A stretch of 64,000 nucleotides of DNA from Leeuwenhoekiella polynyae (GTDB taxonomy: Bacteria > Bacteroidota > Bacteroidia > Flavobacteriales > Flavobacteriaceae). The notes beneath the pieces are model-generated. The model worked only from the letters and a program-made list of their open reading frames with translations, did not search any database and was not told the DNA's origin. The first letter of the stretch is position 1. Every line of letters begins with the position of its first letter. This document shows positions 35,379 to 44,274 of this stretch, piece after piece. The translations under genes were made by a program, and so were the position numbers. Location of the stretch: positions 1-64,000 of the forward strand of contig NZ_QOVK01000004.1 of the NCBI RefSeq assembly GCF_004104075.1, read 5' to 3'.

Positions 35379-38300
35379 TTAACTCGGTTTAAAAGCAGAG
35401 GGCGGTTTACCATACTTTTCTTTAAAAATCTTCCGGAAGTATTTTGCGTCACCAAAACCAACTTCATAGGCAGCTTGCGAGATGGTGAATTTTTCCTTTT
35501 TTATTAAATAAGCTGCGTGCTCAATTTTTATATTTCTTATGTATTCATTGATGTTTTGACCTGTTATTGCTTTGATTTTTCGGTAAAGGGAAGATCTACT
35601 CATACCTATTTTTTCTGAAACAACTTCTACGGTCTTAATACCTTGCTGCATATTATCAAAAACTATTTTGTGGAATTCAGATAAAAATTCTTTTTCTAGA
35701 TCTAATAGCCTTTTTTGATCATTATCCTCTTCAGATAAATTAGATTCTGCAAATCGTTGTAGAAGCTTTACCCGGTTTTCAATAAGATTAGTAACTCTTG
35801 CTTTAAGCACCTGTACATTAAAGGGTTTAAGCATATAATCGTCAGCGCCTTCAGTATAGCCGGTTTCAATCATCTCAAAGTTACTTTTAGCAGATAATAA
35901 AATTATGGGAATGTGTGAAGTTTCCTTTTTATTTTTTATAAAATTACAAAGGTCAATTCCGCTTTTGACGGGCATCATAATGTCGCTTATAATCAGATCT
36001 GGTATATAGTTTATAGCTTTTTCAATACCTTCTTCGCCGTCTTCTGCATGAATGAGGTCATATTCCTGAGCTAACGTACTATCCAGAAATTCTAGAATAT
36101 CTGGGTTATCATCAATGAGTAGGATAAGCTTTCTTTTATTTTCTGGAGAAGCAAGAATGTTTTTAACCTCTCTTTTTTCAACGTTTAAATTATTAGTATT
36201 GATCTGGTGTTCAATTAATTTTTTATCATCTAGTGGGTAATTGTTATCGGTGAGATACTCATCAAGTAAGCTTTCATCTTTAGGAATATATAAAGTAAAG
36301 ACGCTTCCTTTTCCTTCTTTGCTAGTGACTTCTAGCGTTCCTTTATGTAGCTCAGCAAAACGCTTAGAAAGGGCAAGACCAATGCCGCTTCCATCTTTTT
36401 TAAGAGAGGTATTAGACTGATAATACCATTCAAATATATTATTTAGATCTTGGGCCTTAATGCCGCTGCCATTATCGCTAACCTTTAAGATTAACTGTTG
36501 TTCATCTTGCGTAAGTTCAACGTATATTTTTTCACCTTTTGGGCTGTATTTAATAGCATTTGAAACAAGGTTATTGATAATTACTTGAATTTTTTCTAAA
36601 TCACAATAAACACGAAGAGGTGTCTGAGGCATTGTGATAACTAACTCAATACTTTTTTTCTTTAGCAGCGGATCATAACTAGCAAGCCAGTTGGCCAAAT
36701 TCTTAGTTAAGTTGTATTGATTAATGTTCAATTTGCTTAAACCCTTTTCACTTTTTCTAAACTCAAGCAGTTTGTTTATAAACTGTAACAGGTTGTCTGC
36801 ATTGCGTTTTATGAGTTTTAAGCTTTTACGATGTTGTTTGTGTACGGTCTCCTCTAGCAGGGTTTCTAAAGGAGCCAATATTAAAGTTAATGGAGTTTTT
36901 AATTCATGAGAAAAGCCGGTGTAAAATCGAATACGCTCTTCATTTAATTCGTTTTCAAGTTGTCTCTGTTTTTGCTCAAAAACTAAAGAATTTTGAAGCT
37001 TAATACGCTCTGCATAATAATTGAGACTTATCCAAAAGAGGAATATAAATACAACTATATAAAGAATGAATGCTGGTATTGTTTTCCAAATGGGCGGGAG
37101 TATAGTAATTTTTAAATCTTTAAAAATTGCAGGATTACCTTGGTTTTGAGCTTTGATTTTTAAGGTATAATCACCTGGTGTAAGATTGCTGAAATTAATT
37201 CGGGTTGAATTTTTTAAATCAATCCAGTGATTATCATAGCCTTCTAAGGAGTAAGAGTAATTTGTATTAGATGCAAATGGATAATTTAAGTTTGTGAAAT
37301 CTAAAGAGAAATTAGTCTGGTCATGGTTTAACTGAATTTTTTCTGTGAATAAAATAGATTCAGTCAAAAGACTTTTTGGTTCTTCTGGTTTTATAGGAAC
37401 ATCATTATCAAAAAGTTTAAAGTTCTTTATAATAATATTATTTTTAGGAGCACTAACTTTTAATTGTTCGGGTTTAAAAACATTTAAGCCTTTGTTACCA
37501 CCAAAGTATATATGACCAGATTTACTTTTAAATGTAGCCCCTATGTTGTATTCACTCTTTTGAATGTTATTGAAAGAATTTAAACTTTCTACCTCTCCTT
37601 TTTTGTAATTGTATTTAGTGATGCCTTTATATGTGCCTAAGAATATAGTTTCGTAATCATGAACTACGATACTGTTTACAGTATTGTTGCTTAATCCGTT
37701 AGCTTCGGTATAATTTAAAGCAGTTTCATCATCATCATTAAAATGAATAACCCCTCCATATTTTAAACCTGCAACAATACTATCGTCGTTAAGAACTTTG
37801 ATGCAAAAAACTACATTATTAGTTAAGCCTTCTAGGTTTCCATTATAAAATGATTTTACGTCTCCTGTTTTAGGATTAAACCTTATGATTCCATTTCCAT
37901 ACGTAGCCATCCATAATACGCCGTGACTATCTTCATCAATGGCTCTAATATCCATACGACTTGAAATCTTATCTAGGTCACTGCTGTAATTAAATGTATT
38001 CGTGTTATCGTCGTATTTAAACAAACCGCCTCTATTTGTACCTACCCATACATTTCCATTTTTGGCTTGAAATAAGCATCTCACGTCGCTACCGTCTTTA
38101 TTCTCACCTTTGAGGTAATATTGCCAGTTTTTTGTTTTTGTGTTATATCTATTAAGTCCGCCTTGGTAGGTGCCTATCCAGATATTTGCATTAGAATCTT
38201 CAAAAATTGTATTGATATGGTCTGTTGTTAAGCCATTTTTTTTACTCATAACACCATGATTAAAAAGACCGGTTTCTGGGGAATATGTATCAATACCTCC

Positions 38301-39470
38301 GCCATCTGTTGCTAAGTAGACCTTTCCGTTTTGCGATTCAAACATTCCGTTAATACGGTTATGTACTAACTTTTGACCACCCATCAGGTTGTTTTTTATC
38401 AACTTTATAGGCTCTCCAGAAGGATCAACAAAGTTGACTCCTGCGTTAGTACCTATCCACATAAAACCATTTCTATCTTTCTTTAAAGCATTAATAGAGG
38501 CATTGTAAACACTTGTTCCGTTTTCTTTTGGGGTGTATTTTATAACATTAAATTTTTTTTTGTCTTTTGTTATAGCATCTATATCAAATACATTAAGCCC
38601 CCCTTTATAGGTGCCTACCCACAATTTTCCCAAATTGTCTTCTTCTATAGCTAAAATTTGATCATTGCTTAGTCTTTGAGAATTTTTACCTTCTGTTATA
38701 TTTATTTGCTCACCAGAATTTAAGAGGCCTATTAAACCTTGACTTGTACCAATCCATAAATTATTATGGCTATCAACAAAAAGAGTGTTGATTTGAGCGA
38801 CAGTTTCATTATTTATCTTTAGTGGTATATGTGTGATTTTATGGGATTTTAAATCAAATTTATCTAGCCCATTATCAAAAGATCCTACCCACAAAGTCTC
38901 TTTTTGTTTGGTCATGCAAGAGACTTTTACAGAAGCTAATCCATTAGTGTTTTGATCTCCTTGACCATAATAAAGTTTTTCCTCGAAGCCTTCATATATA
39001 AGTAACCCCTGGTTATATGCTCCTACAGCGTAAGTACCATCACCAAGATCTTCATAAGAATTGATGCTTTGTCTTAGGTATGGATTGTAATTGTTGAGTA
39101 AATCAAATTTTTCAATTCTTTGGTTATAAATATTAAGACCACCATCTGTTGCTAAAATGATTTCTCCAGCCTCGTTAAGTGATACATCTTGGATGTAATT
39201 ATTACTCAGCATGGAGTTCTCTCTTCTGTAGATTTTAAAATCTGCTCCATCATATCTGTTAAGTCCGTCAGAAGTTCCTATCCAAATGAAACCTAAAGAA
39301 TCTTGCTCGATAGTTTTTACAATATTGTTAGAAAGTCCTTGCTGTGTATCGAGGCTATAAAATGTAAGTCTGTTACTAAGTGGAAAAGCTTCTTGATCAT
39401 CGTTTTTTTGAGCAAAAAGAAAAGTGTTGACTAAGCCTGTGATTAACAAAAAAAAGTATTTTAAATTCAT
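35379..39470 (-). CDS. hybrid two-component system sensor-regulator (HTCS)
   Basis: This 1363-residue one-protein two-component system has a signal peptide (to ~20), then a periplasmic sensor of about 14 two-bladed Reg_prop propeller repeats (FIWIGTSDGLNRYDG, LWVGTYKGGLNVFD and others, to ~690). A Y_Y_Y domain (SYSLEGYDNHWIDL) and a transmembrane helix (~795-815) follow. The histidine-kinase domain has phospho-acceptor H855 in FSHELKTPLTL and the ATPase motifs NLVSNAIKYSP, DNGSGI and GIGLALSK. The receiver domain has phospho-acceptor D1163 in DLIISDIMMP. A C-terminal AraC-type HTH ends it (VGFGDAKYFRKIFKEKYG). HTCS proteins bind a breakdown oligosaccharide in the periplasm and switch on the PUL beside them. 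This one diverges from the GH43/susCD operon at 39734 and probably controls it. Confidence 0.95.
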   Translation of the reverse strand: MNLKYFFLLITGLVNTFLFAQKNDDQEAFPLSNRLTFYSLDTQQGLSNNIVKTIEQDSLGFIWIGTSDGLNRYDGADFKIYRRENSMLSNNYIQDVSLNEAGEIILATDGGLNIYNQRIEKFDLLNNYNPYLRQSINSYEDLGDGTYAVGAYNQGLLIYEGFEEKLYYGQGDQNTNGLASVKVSCMTKQKETLWVGSFDNGLDKFDLKSHKITHIPLKINNETVAQINTLFVDSHNNLWIGTSQGLIGLLNSGEQINITEGKNSQRLSNDQILAIEEDNLGKLWVGTYKGGLNVFDIDAITKDKKKFNVIKYTPKENGTSVYNASINALKKDRNGFMWIGTNAGVNFVDPSGEPIKLIKNNLMGGQKLVHNRINGMFESQNGKVYLATDGGGIDTYSPETGLFNHGVMSKKNGLTTDHINTIFEDSNANIWIGTYQGGLNRYNTKTKNWQYYLKGENKDGSDVRCLFQAKNGNVWVGTNRGGLFKYDDNTNTFNYSSDLDKISSRMDIRAIDEDSHGVLWMATYGNGIIRFNPKTGDVKSFYNGNLEGLTNNVVFCIKVLNDDSIVAGLKYGGVIHFNDDDETALNYTEANGLSNNTVNSIVVHDYETIFLGTYKGITKYNYKKGEVESLNSFNNIQKSEYNIGATFKSKSGHIYFGGNKGLNVFKPEQLKVSAPKNNIIIKNFKLFDNDVPIKPEEPKSLLTESILFTEKIQLNHDQTNFSLDFTNLNYPFASNTNYSYSLEGYDNHWIDLKNSTRINFSNLTPGDYTLKIKAQNQGNPAIFKDLKITILPPIWKTIPAFILYIVVFIFLFWISLNYYAERIKLQNSLVFEQKQRQLENELNEERIRFYTGFSHELKTPLTLILAPLETLLEETVHKQHRKSLKLIKRNADNLLQFINKLLEFRKSEKGLSKLNINQYNLTKNLANWLASYDPLLKKKSIELVITMPQTPLRVYCDLEKIQVIINNLVSNAIKYSPKGEKIYVELTQDEQQLILKVSDNGSGIKAQDLNNIFEWYYQSNTSLKKDGSGIGLALSKRFAELHKGTLEVTSKEGKGSVFTLYIPKDESLLDEYLTDNNYPLDDKKLIEHQINTNNLNVEKREVKNILASPENKRKLILLIDDNPDILEFLDSTLAQEYDLIHAEDGEEGIEKAINYIPDLIISDIMMPVKSGIDLCNFIKNKKETSHIPIILLSAKSNFEMIETGYTEGADDYMLKPFNVQVLKARVTNLIENRVKLLQRFAESNLSEEDNDQKRLLDLEKEFLSEFHKIVFDNMQQGIKTVEVVSEKIGMSRSSLYRKIKAITGQNINEYIRNIKIEHAAYLIKKEKFTISQAAYEVGFGDAKYFRKIFKEKYGKPPSAFKPS

Positions 39471-39733
39471 GTTAATGTCAAGTATTTAATTTTTTGAAAA
39501 ATTAAGAAATAATTAGGGATTTAAATTTCGTGATGACTATTATTTAATAAATTAAGCTATTTGTGAGCAATTTGACCGCATACCCCCCTAAATTTTATTG
39601 ATATAGCCCTTCTTAATAACTCTTAAATGTTAGAAAATTGTGAAGGTTGTTTTAAGTATTTGTAGTGAACAGCTATAAATTAAAAATAACACAGAATATC
39701 AAAATTGATAATTAAGGCTATAAAACCAAGTTG

Positions 39734-40861
39734 ATGAGATTTTTACTTATTCTTAGTTTAATAATTACACAAAGTTGCACAGGGCAAAATCTAAATAATT
39801 CTTCATTTACTCCTGGAGATATTTGGAAAGATGCAGATGGCAATCATATAAATGCTCACGGAGGTGGTTTTTATTACGAAGATGGGACTTACTTCTGGTA
39901 TGGGGAACATAAAAATCAAAACAGTTTAGCACAGGTTGGTGTACGTGTTTATAGCTCTGATGATTTATATAACTGGAAAAATGAAGGAGTGGCATTGTCT
40001 GTAAGTACTGACCCTAATTCTGAAATTACAACAGGGTCTGTAATAGAAAGACCTAAAGTTATTTATAATAAGAAAACTGATAAGTATGTAATGTGGTTTC
40101 ATCTAGAATTAAAGGGTCAAGGCTATGCTGCCGCTCGTACCGGTGTAGCGATAAGTGACAATCCTTTAGGCCCCTTTAAATACATTAAATCATTTAGACC
40201 TAATACTAAGATATGGCCTAAAAATATAGATGATTCAGAGAAAGTTTACAATGAAGAAGATGAAAAGTTAGAATGGTGGACACCAGAATGGAAGGAATCT
40301 TTAATAGATGGATTGTATGTGCGTAGAGATTTTGAAGAAGGTCAGATGTCAAGAGATATGACGGTTTATGTTGATGATGATGGTAAAGCATACCACGTAC
40401 ATTCTTCAGAAGAAAATCAAACCTTACATATATCGCTTCTTACTGATGATTATTTAGATTTTACAGACACTTATGTACGTGTTCAGGAAGGCGGTCAGAA
40501 TGAAGCACCTGCAGTTTTTAAGTCAGGTAACACATATTATATGATAACTTCAGGTTTAACAGGTTGGGATCCTAACCCTGCACGATCGTTTAAATCAAAA
40601 TCAATGTTGGGTCCTTGGGAAAAATTAGGTAATCCTGCAGTGGGTGAGGAGGCAGAATTAACCTTCAGGTCTCAAAGTACATTTGTGTTGCCGGTCGCAG
40701 GTAAAAAAGACGCTTATATCTATATGGGAGATCGTTGGAATCCTAAAAATCATAGGGATGGCAGATATATATGGTTACCTATATCTATAACTAATGGGAA
40801 ACCAGAATTCAAATGGCATGATGAATGGGATTTGTCATTTTTTGACACATTAGCACCTTGA
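39734..40861 (+). CDS. GH43 lipoprotein of exo-beta-1,3-galactanase type
   Basis: The start is the ATG at 39734 (a TTG precedes it), with lipobox TQSC and 375 residues. The mature protein opens GDIWKDADGNHINAHGGGFYY with FWYGEHKNQ. In place of the usual catalytic-base Asp of GH43 it has the INAHGGG segment, as in subfamily 24 exo-beta-1,3-galactanases, which lack that Asp and are reported to use a glutamine. Q314 in the conserved RSQSTFVLP is the matching candidate here. Acidic residues in GGQNEAPAVFKSGN would supply the acid Glu. The 260 bases to the divergent HTCS hold no clear promoter motif. It is the first enzyme of the PUL. Related subfamily 34 members look similar, so the subfamily is provisional. 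Confidence 0.85.
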   Translation: MRFLLILSLIITQSCTGQNLNNSSFTPGDIWKDADGNHINAHGGGFYYEDGTYFWYGEHKNQNSLAQVGVRVYSSDDLYNWKNEGVALSVSTDPNSEITTGSVIERPKVIYNKKTDKYVMWFHLELKGQGYAAARTGVAISDNPLGPFKYIKSFRPNTKIWPKNIDDSEKVYNEEDEKLEWWTPEWKESLIDGLYVRRDFEEGQMSRDMTVYVDDDGKAYHVHSSEENQTLHISLLTDDYLDFTDTYVRVQEGGQNEAPAVFKSGNTYYMITSGLTGWDPNPARSFKSKSMLGPWEKLGNPAVGEEAELTFRSQSTFVLPVAGKKDAYIYMGDRWNPKNHRDGRYIWLPISITNGKPEFKWHDEWDLSFFDTLAP

Positions 40862-41049
40862 TTAATTCTTAAAATAGCGATCAAGTTTTAGAGATATCTC
40901 AATCGATTGAGTTTAAAACTAAAATTTAATAATAAATAAATAACCAACTAATAAATAGACAATTATGGATGAAAAAAATCAAAAAACATCAAGTGAACCT
41001 ATTAAAGTTAAAAGTATCGAAAAATAGTTACTAATAAGAGATTCTGATT
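40862..41049 (+). promoter_or_regulatory. leader before the second susC: two abutting palindromes
   Basis: GAGATATCTC (40891-40900) and CTCAATCGATTGAG (40898-40911) overlap head to tail. A 20-codon micro-frame (40965-41027, ATG to TAG) follows, before the SusC start. The HTCS could bind here, but the sequence shows no proof. Confidence 0.35.
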
Positions 41050-44000
41050 ATGATTAAAAAATATTTAATGTACCAAAAAGCTGGAATAATTCTTTTGCTT
41101 TGCTTGCTACTCAATTCAATATCCACAGATTTGTATGGAGCAAGTTTATCATCAAAGCCTCCTCAAAAAGTTATTACAGGAACTATATTAGAGGGTGATA
41201 GTAGTACACCACTTCCTGGTGTAACCATTGTAGAAAAGGGAACCAAAAATGGTACAAGTACAGATTTTGATGGAAAATATTCTATATCCGTATCAGCGGG
41301 TGCTACTCTAGTATTTACTTACGTAGGCTTTGTTAGTCAAGAAGTAGTTGTAGGTGATGAGTCTCAGATAGACTTGACCTTAAGTCCTGATATGGATACC
41401 TTAGAAGAAACAGTTGTTATTGGGTTTGGAGGTAAACAGAAAAAGGGTAGTGTTGTTAGCTCTATAACAACAATTAACCCTAAAGAATTAAAGGGACCAA
41501 CAAATAACCTTACAACAATGATGGCGGGGCGTGTATCTGGTATGATTGCTTATCAGAGAACTGGAGAGCCGGGAGCAGATAATTCTGACTTCTTTATACG
41601 TGGACTGGGAACTTTTGGTTCAGGTAAGCGTAACCCCTTAATTTTAATTGACGGAATAGAGTCTACAACAACTGATATGGCTCGTATTCAACCCGATGAT
41701 ATAGATAGTTTTTCGGTATTGAAGGATGCAGCAGCAGCGTCTGTATATGGGGCTCGAGGAGCAAACGGGGTTGTTTTGATCAGTACCAAAAGTGGTAAAG
41801 CAGGAGAAACTCAGTTTAATTTTAGATCTGAAACACGAGTTTCGGCAAACACTACAAACTTCAATTTTGCAGATAATATTACGTATATGAATCTAGCAAA
41901 TGAAGCAGCCCTTACGCGTGACCGTAATGCAATTTTACCTTATTCTCAAACTAAGATAGATAGAACTGCTCAAGGAGACAATCCCTTACTCTATCCTAGT
42001 AATAATTGGATTGATCAACTTGTTAAGGATTATACTGTAAATCAAAGTTTGAACTTAAATGTAAGCGGAGGTAGTGAGAAGGCAAGGTATTATGTTTCTG
42101 GAACCTATAATATAGATAATGGTGTGCTTGATGTTGCTGGGATTAATAACTTCAACAGTAATATAAAGCTTCGTAACTATTCTATAAGAAGTAACATTAA
42201 TCTACAGCTTACTCCTACCACAGAAGCTATTATAAGAGTTTCAGGTCAGTTTGATGATTATAATGGACCTGTAGGAGGTGGTCAGGCAATTTTTAATAGT
42301 GCTGTTTGGTCTAACCCGGTTGCATTTCCTGCAATTTATCCTTCAGAATTACTTCCTTTTATAGAGCATCCTCTTTTTGGAGGAGCACCTACAGGCGTTG
42401 CTTCTGAAACGTTGTTGAATAACCCGTATGCTCAGATGGTAAGGGGGTATCAAACAAGAAAGACTTCTACTATTCGCCCACAATTAGAATTGAAACAAGA
42501 TTTATCTTTTATAACAGAAGGTCTTAGAGTGCGTACAATGGGATATCTGAGTAGATATTCTACATATAATGTTTCTAGACAATATAACCCCTTTTTTTAT
42601 AGCTCATATTTAAACCCTATTGATGGTAATATTGAACTTCAGGTTTTAAATGACGGGAGTGCTAGTTCTATAGGTACTGTAGGGCAAGAATATTTAGGTT
42701 ATGATGAAGGTGATAAATTATTAGATTCTAGGATATATAATGAGACTGCTATCAATTACGACAGAACTTTTGGAGAAAAACACGCTGTTTCTGTAATGTT
42801 ACTTAATTTAATATCCAGTTATGAAAACGGAAACTCTGGTAGTGTACAAAGTTCTTTAGCAAGTAGAAACCATGGTGTATCAGGACGATTTACTTATGCA
42901 TATGATAATCGCTATATGTTTGAAGGAAATTTTGGGTATAATGGTTCTGAGCGTTTTGCAAGAGGTAGTAGGTATGGTTTCTTCCCTTCGGTAGGTTTGG
43001 GGTATCGTATTTCTAATGAGAAATTCTTTGAACCTTTAAAGGATGTTGTATCTAATTTAAAATTTAGAGTTACTTATGGCTTTGTAGGTAATGATCAGAT
43101 AGGTAACACAGAAGATAGATTTTTCTACCTATCTAATGTTAACTTAGACGATGGAAACTATGGTGTAAGTTTTGGACAAGACTTTGGATATTATCGTAAT
43201 GGAGTTTATATCTCAAGATATTCAAATTATGATATTGGTTGGGAAGAATCAGAGCAAGTAAATTTAGGAGTAGATATAGGACTGTTTGGAGATCTTAATA
43301 TCGTAGCAGATATCTTTAGACAGAATAGAACAAATATTCTACAGACTAGATCTAATATAGGTTCTGCTCTGGGTTTAACAGCTACTCCACAAGCAAACTT
43401 TGCTAAGTTAGAGAGTTATGGTCTTGACCTTACTGCAGATTACAACAAGCAGTTGGGAAAATATTTATGGACGCAATTGAGAGCTAATTTTACCTATGCA
43501 GATAATGAGATTTTAGAATATGATGAGGTCGATTACCCGGAGAATTTAGCATACAGGTCGCAGATAGGTCAAAACGCTTCTCAGGTTTATGGGTATATCG
43601 CTGAACGTCTTTTTGTAGATCAGGAAGAGGTAGATAATTCCCCTACGCAGTTTGGAGAATATACAGGTGGAGATATAAAATATCGTGACGTTAATGGAGA
43701 TGGGGTTATCTCACAGAGTGATATGGTGCCAATTGGTAACCCTACTACTCCGAAGATCATTTATGGTTTTGGAGGTACAATAGGTTATAAAGCCTTTGAT
43801 TTGAGTGTGTTCTTTCAAGGATCTGCGGGTTCCAGCTTTTTCATCAACCCACAGAATATTTCTCCTTTTGTTATAAATGGCGGAGCACAAAATGGACTGC
43901 TCAAAGTTGTAGCAGAGGATTACTGGTCAGAGGAGAACCGTGACGTTTACGCATTTTGGCCCCGTTTAAGTCAGACTTTTATAGAGAATAATAACCAGAC

Positions 44001-44238
44001 TTCCACTTGGTGGATGCGTAACGGAGATTTCTTAAGATTAAAAACTTTAGAGGTTGGCTTTAATGCTCCACAAAAATTTCTAGAAAAATTTCATATTAAA
44101 AGTTTACGTCTTTATGCTAGCGGTCTTAACCTGGCTGTGTGGAGCAACTTTGATTTATGGGATCCTGAAATGGGAGGTAACGGTTTAGGATATCCTATTC
44201 AATCGGTATACAACTTAGGCTTACAAGTAAACTTTTAA
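41050..44238 (+). CDS. SusC/RagA-family TonB-dependent outer-membrane transporter (second pair)
   Basis: This 1062-residue protein has a signal peptide, then a CarboxypepD_reg domain (VITGTILEGDSSTPLPGVTIVE, with DFDGKYSISVSAGATLVF), a TonB-box-like stretch TVVIGFGGKQKKGSV and a plug (NNLTTMMAGRVSGMIAY, LILIDGIES, VLKDAAAASVYGARGANGVVLI). A long beta-barrel ends in YNLGLQVNF. It imports the oligosaccharides produced by surface enzymes of this PUL together with the SusD that follows 36 bases later. It shares the N-terminal carboxypeptidase-regulatory and plug architecture with the transporter at 27519-30503 but is clearly a different paralogue. Confidence 0.96.
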   Translation: MIKKYLMYQKAGIILLLCLLLNSISTDLYGASLSSKPPQKVITGTILEGDSSTPLPGVTIVEKGTKNGTSTDFDGKYSISVSAGATLVFTYVGFVSQEVVVGDESQIDLTLSPDMDTLEETVVIGFGGKQKKGSVVSSITTINPKELKGPTNNLTTMMAGRVSGMIAYQRTGEPGADNSDFFIRGLGTFGSGKRNPLILIDGIESTTTDMARIQPDDIDSFSVLKDAAAASVYGARGANGVVLISTKSGKAGETQFNFRSETRVSANTTNFNFADNITYMNLANEAALTRDRNAILPYSQTKIDRTAQGDNPLLYPSNNWIDQLVKDYTVNQSLNLNVSGGSEKARYYVSGTYNIDNGVLDVAGINNFNSNIKLRNYSIRSNINLQLTPTTEAIIRVSGQFDDYNGPVGGGQAIFNSAVWSNPVAFPAIYPSELLPFIEHPLFGGAPTGVASETLLNNPYAQMVRGYQTRKTSTIRPQLELKQDLSFITEGLRVRTMGYLSRYSTYNVSRQYNPFFYSSYLNPIDGNIELQVLNDGSASSIGTVGQEYLGYDEGDKLLDSRIYNETAINYDRTFGEKHAVSVMLLNLISSYENGNSGSVQSSLASRNHGVSGRFTYAYDNRYMFEGNFGYNGSERFARGSRYGFFPSVGLGYRISNEKFFEPLKDVVSNLKFRVTYGFVGNDQIGNTEDRFFYLSNVNLDDGNYGVSFGQDFGYYRNGVYISRYSNYDIGWEESEQVNLGVDIGLFGDLNIVADIFRQNRTNILQTRSNIGSALGLTATPQANFAKLESYGLDLTADYNKQLGKYLWTQLRANFTYADNEILEYDEVDYPENLAYRSQIGQNASQVYGYIAERLFVDQEEVDNSPTQFGEYTGGDIKYRDVNGDGVISQSDMVPIGNPTTPKIIYGFGGTIGYKAFDLSVFFQGSAGSSFFINPQNISPFVINGGAQNGLLKVVAEDYWSEENRDVYAFWPRLSQTFIENNNQTSTWWMRNGDFLRLKTLEVGFNAPQKFLEKFHIKSLRLYASGLNLAVWSNFDLWDPEMGGNGLGYPIQSVYNLGLQVNF

Positions 44239-44274
44239 TTAGCGATGATGATGAAAGAATTTAAAACAGTTAAA

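Noticed and set aside
39600-39640. AAATGT half-site between the HTCS and GH43 genes as a fourth operator
   Set aside because: Only one arm is present (near 39625); no ACATTTAT partner at 7-base spacing.
39731-39733. TTG as start codon of the first PUL GH43
   Set aside because: The next codon is ATG with a normal lipoprotein signal peptide.
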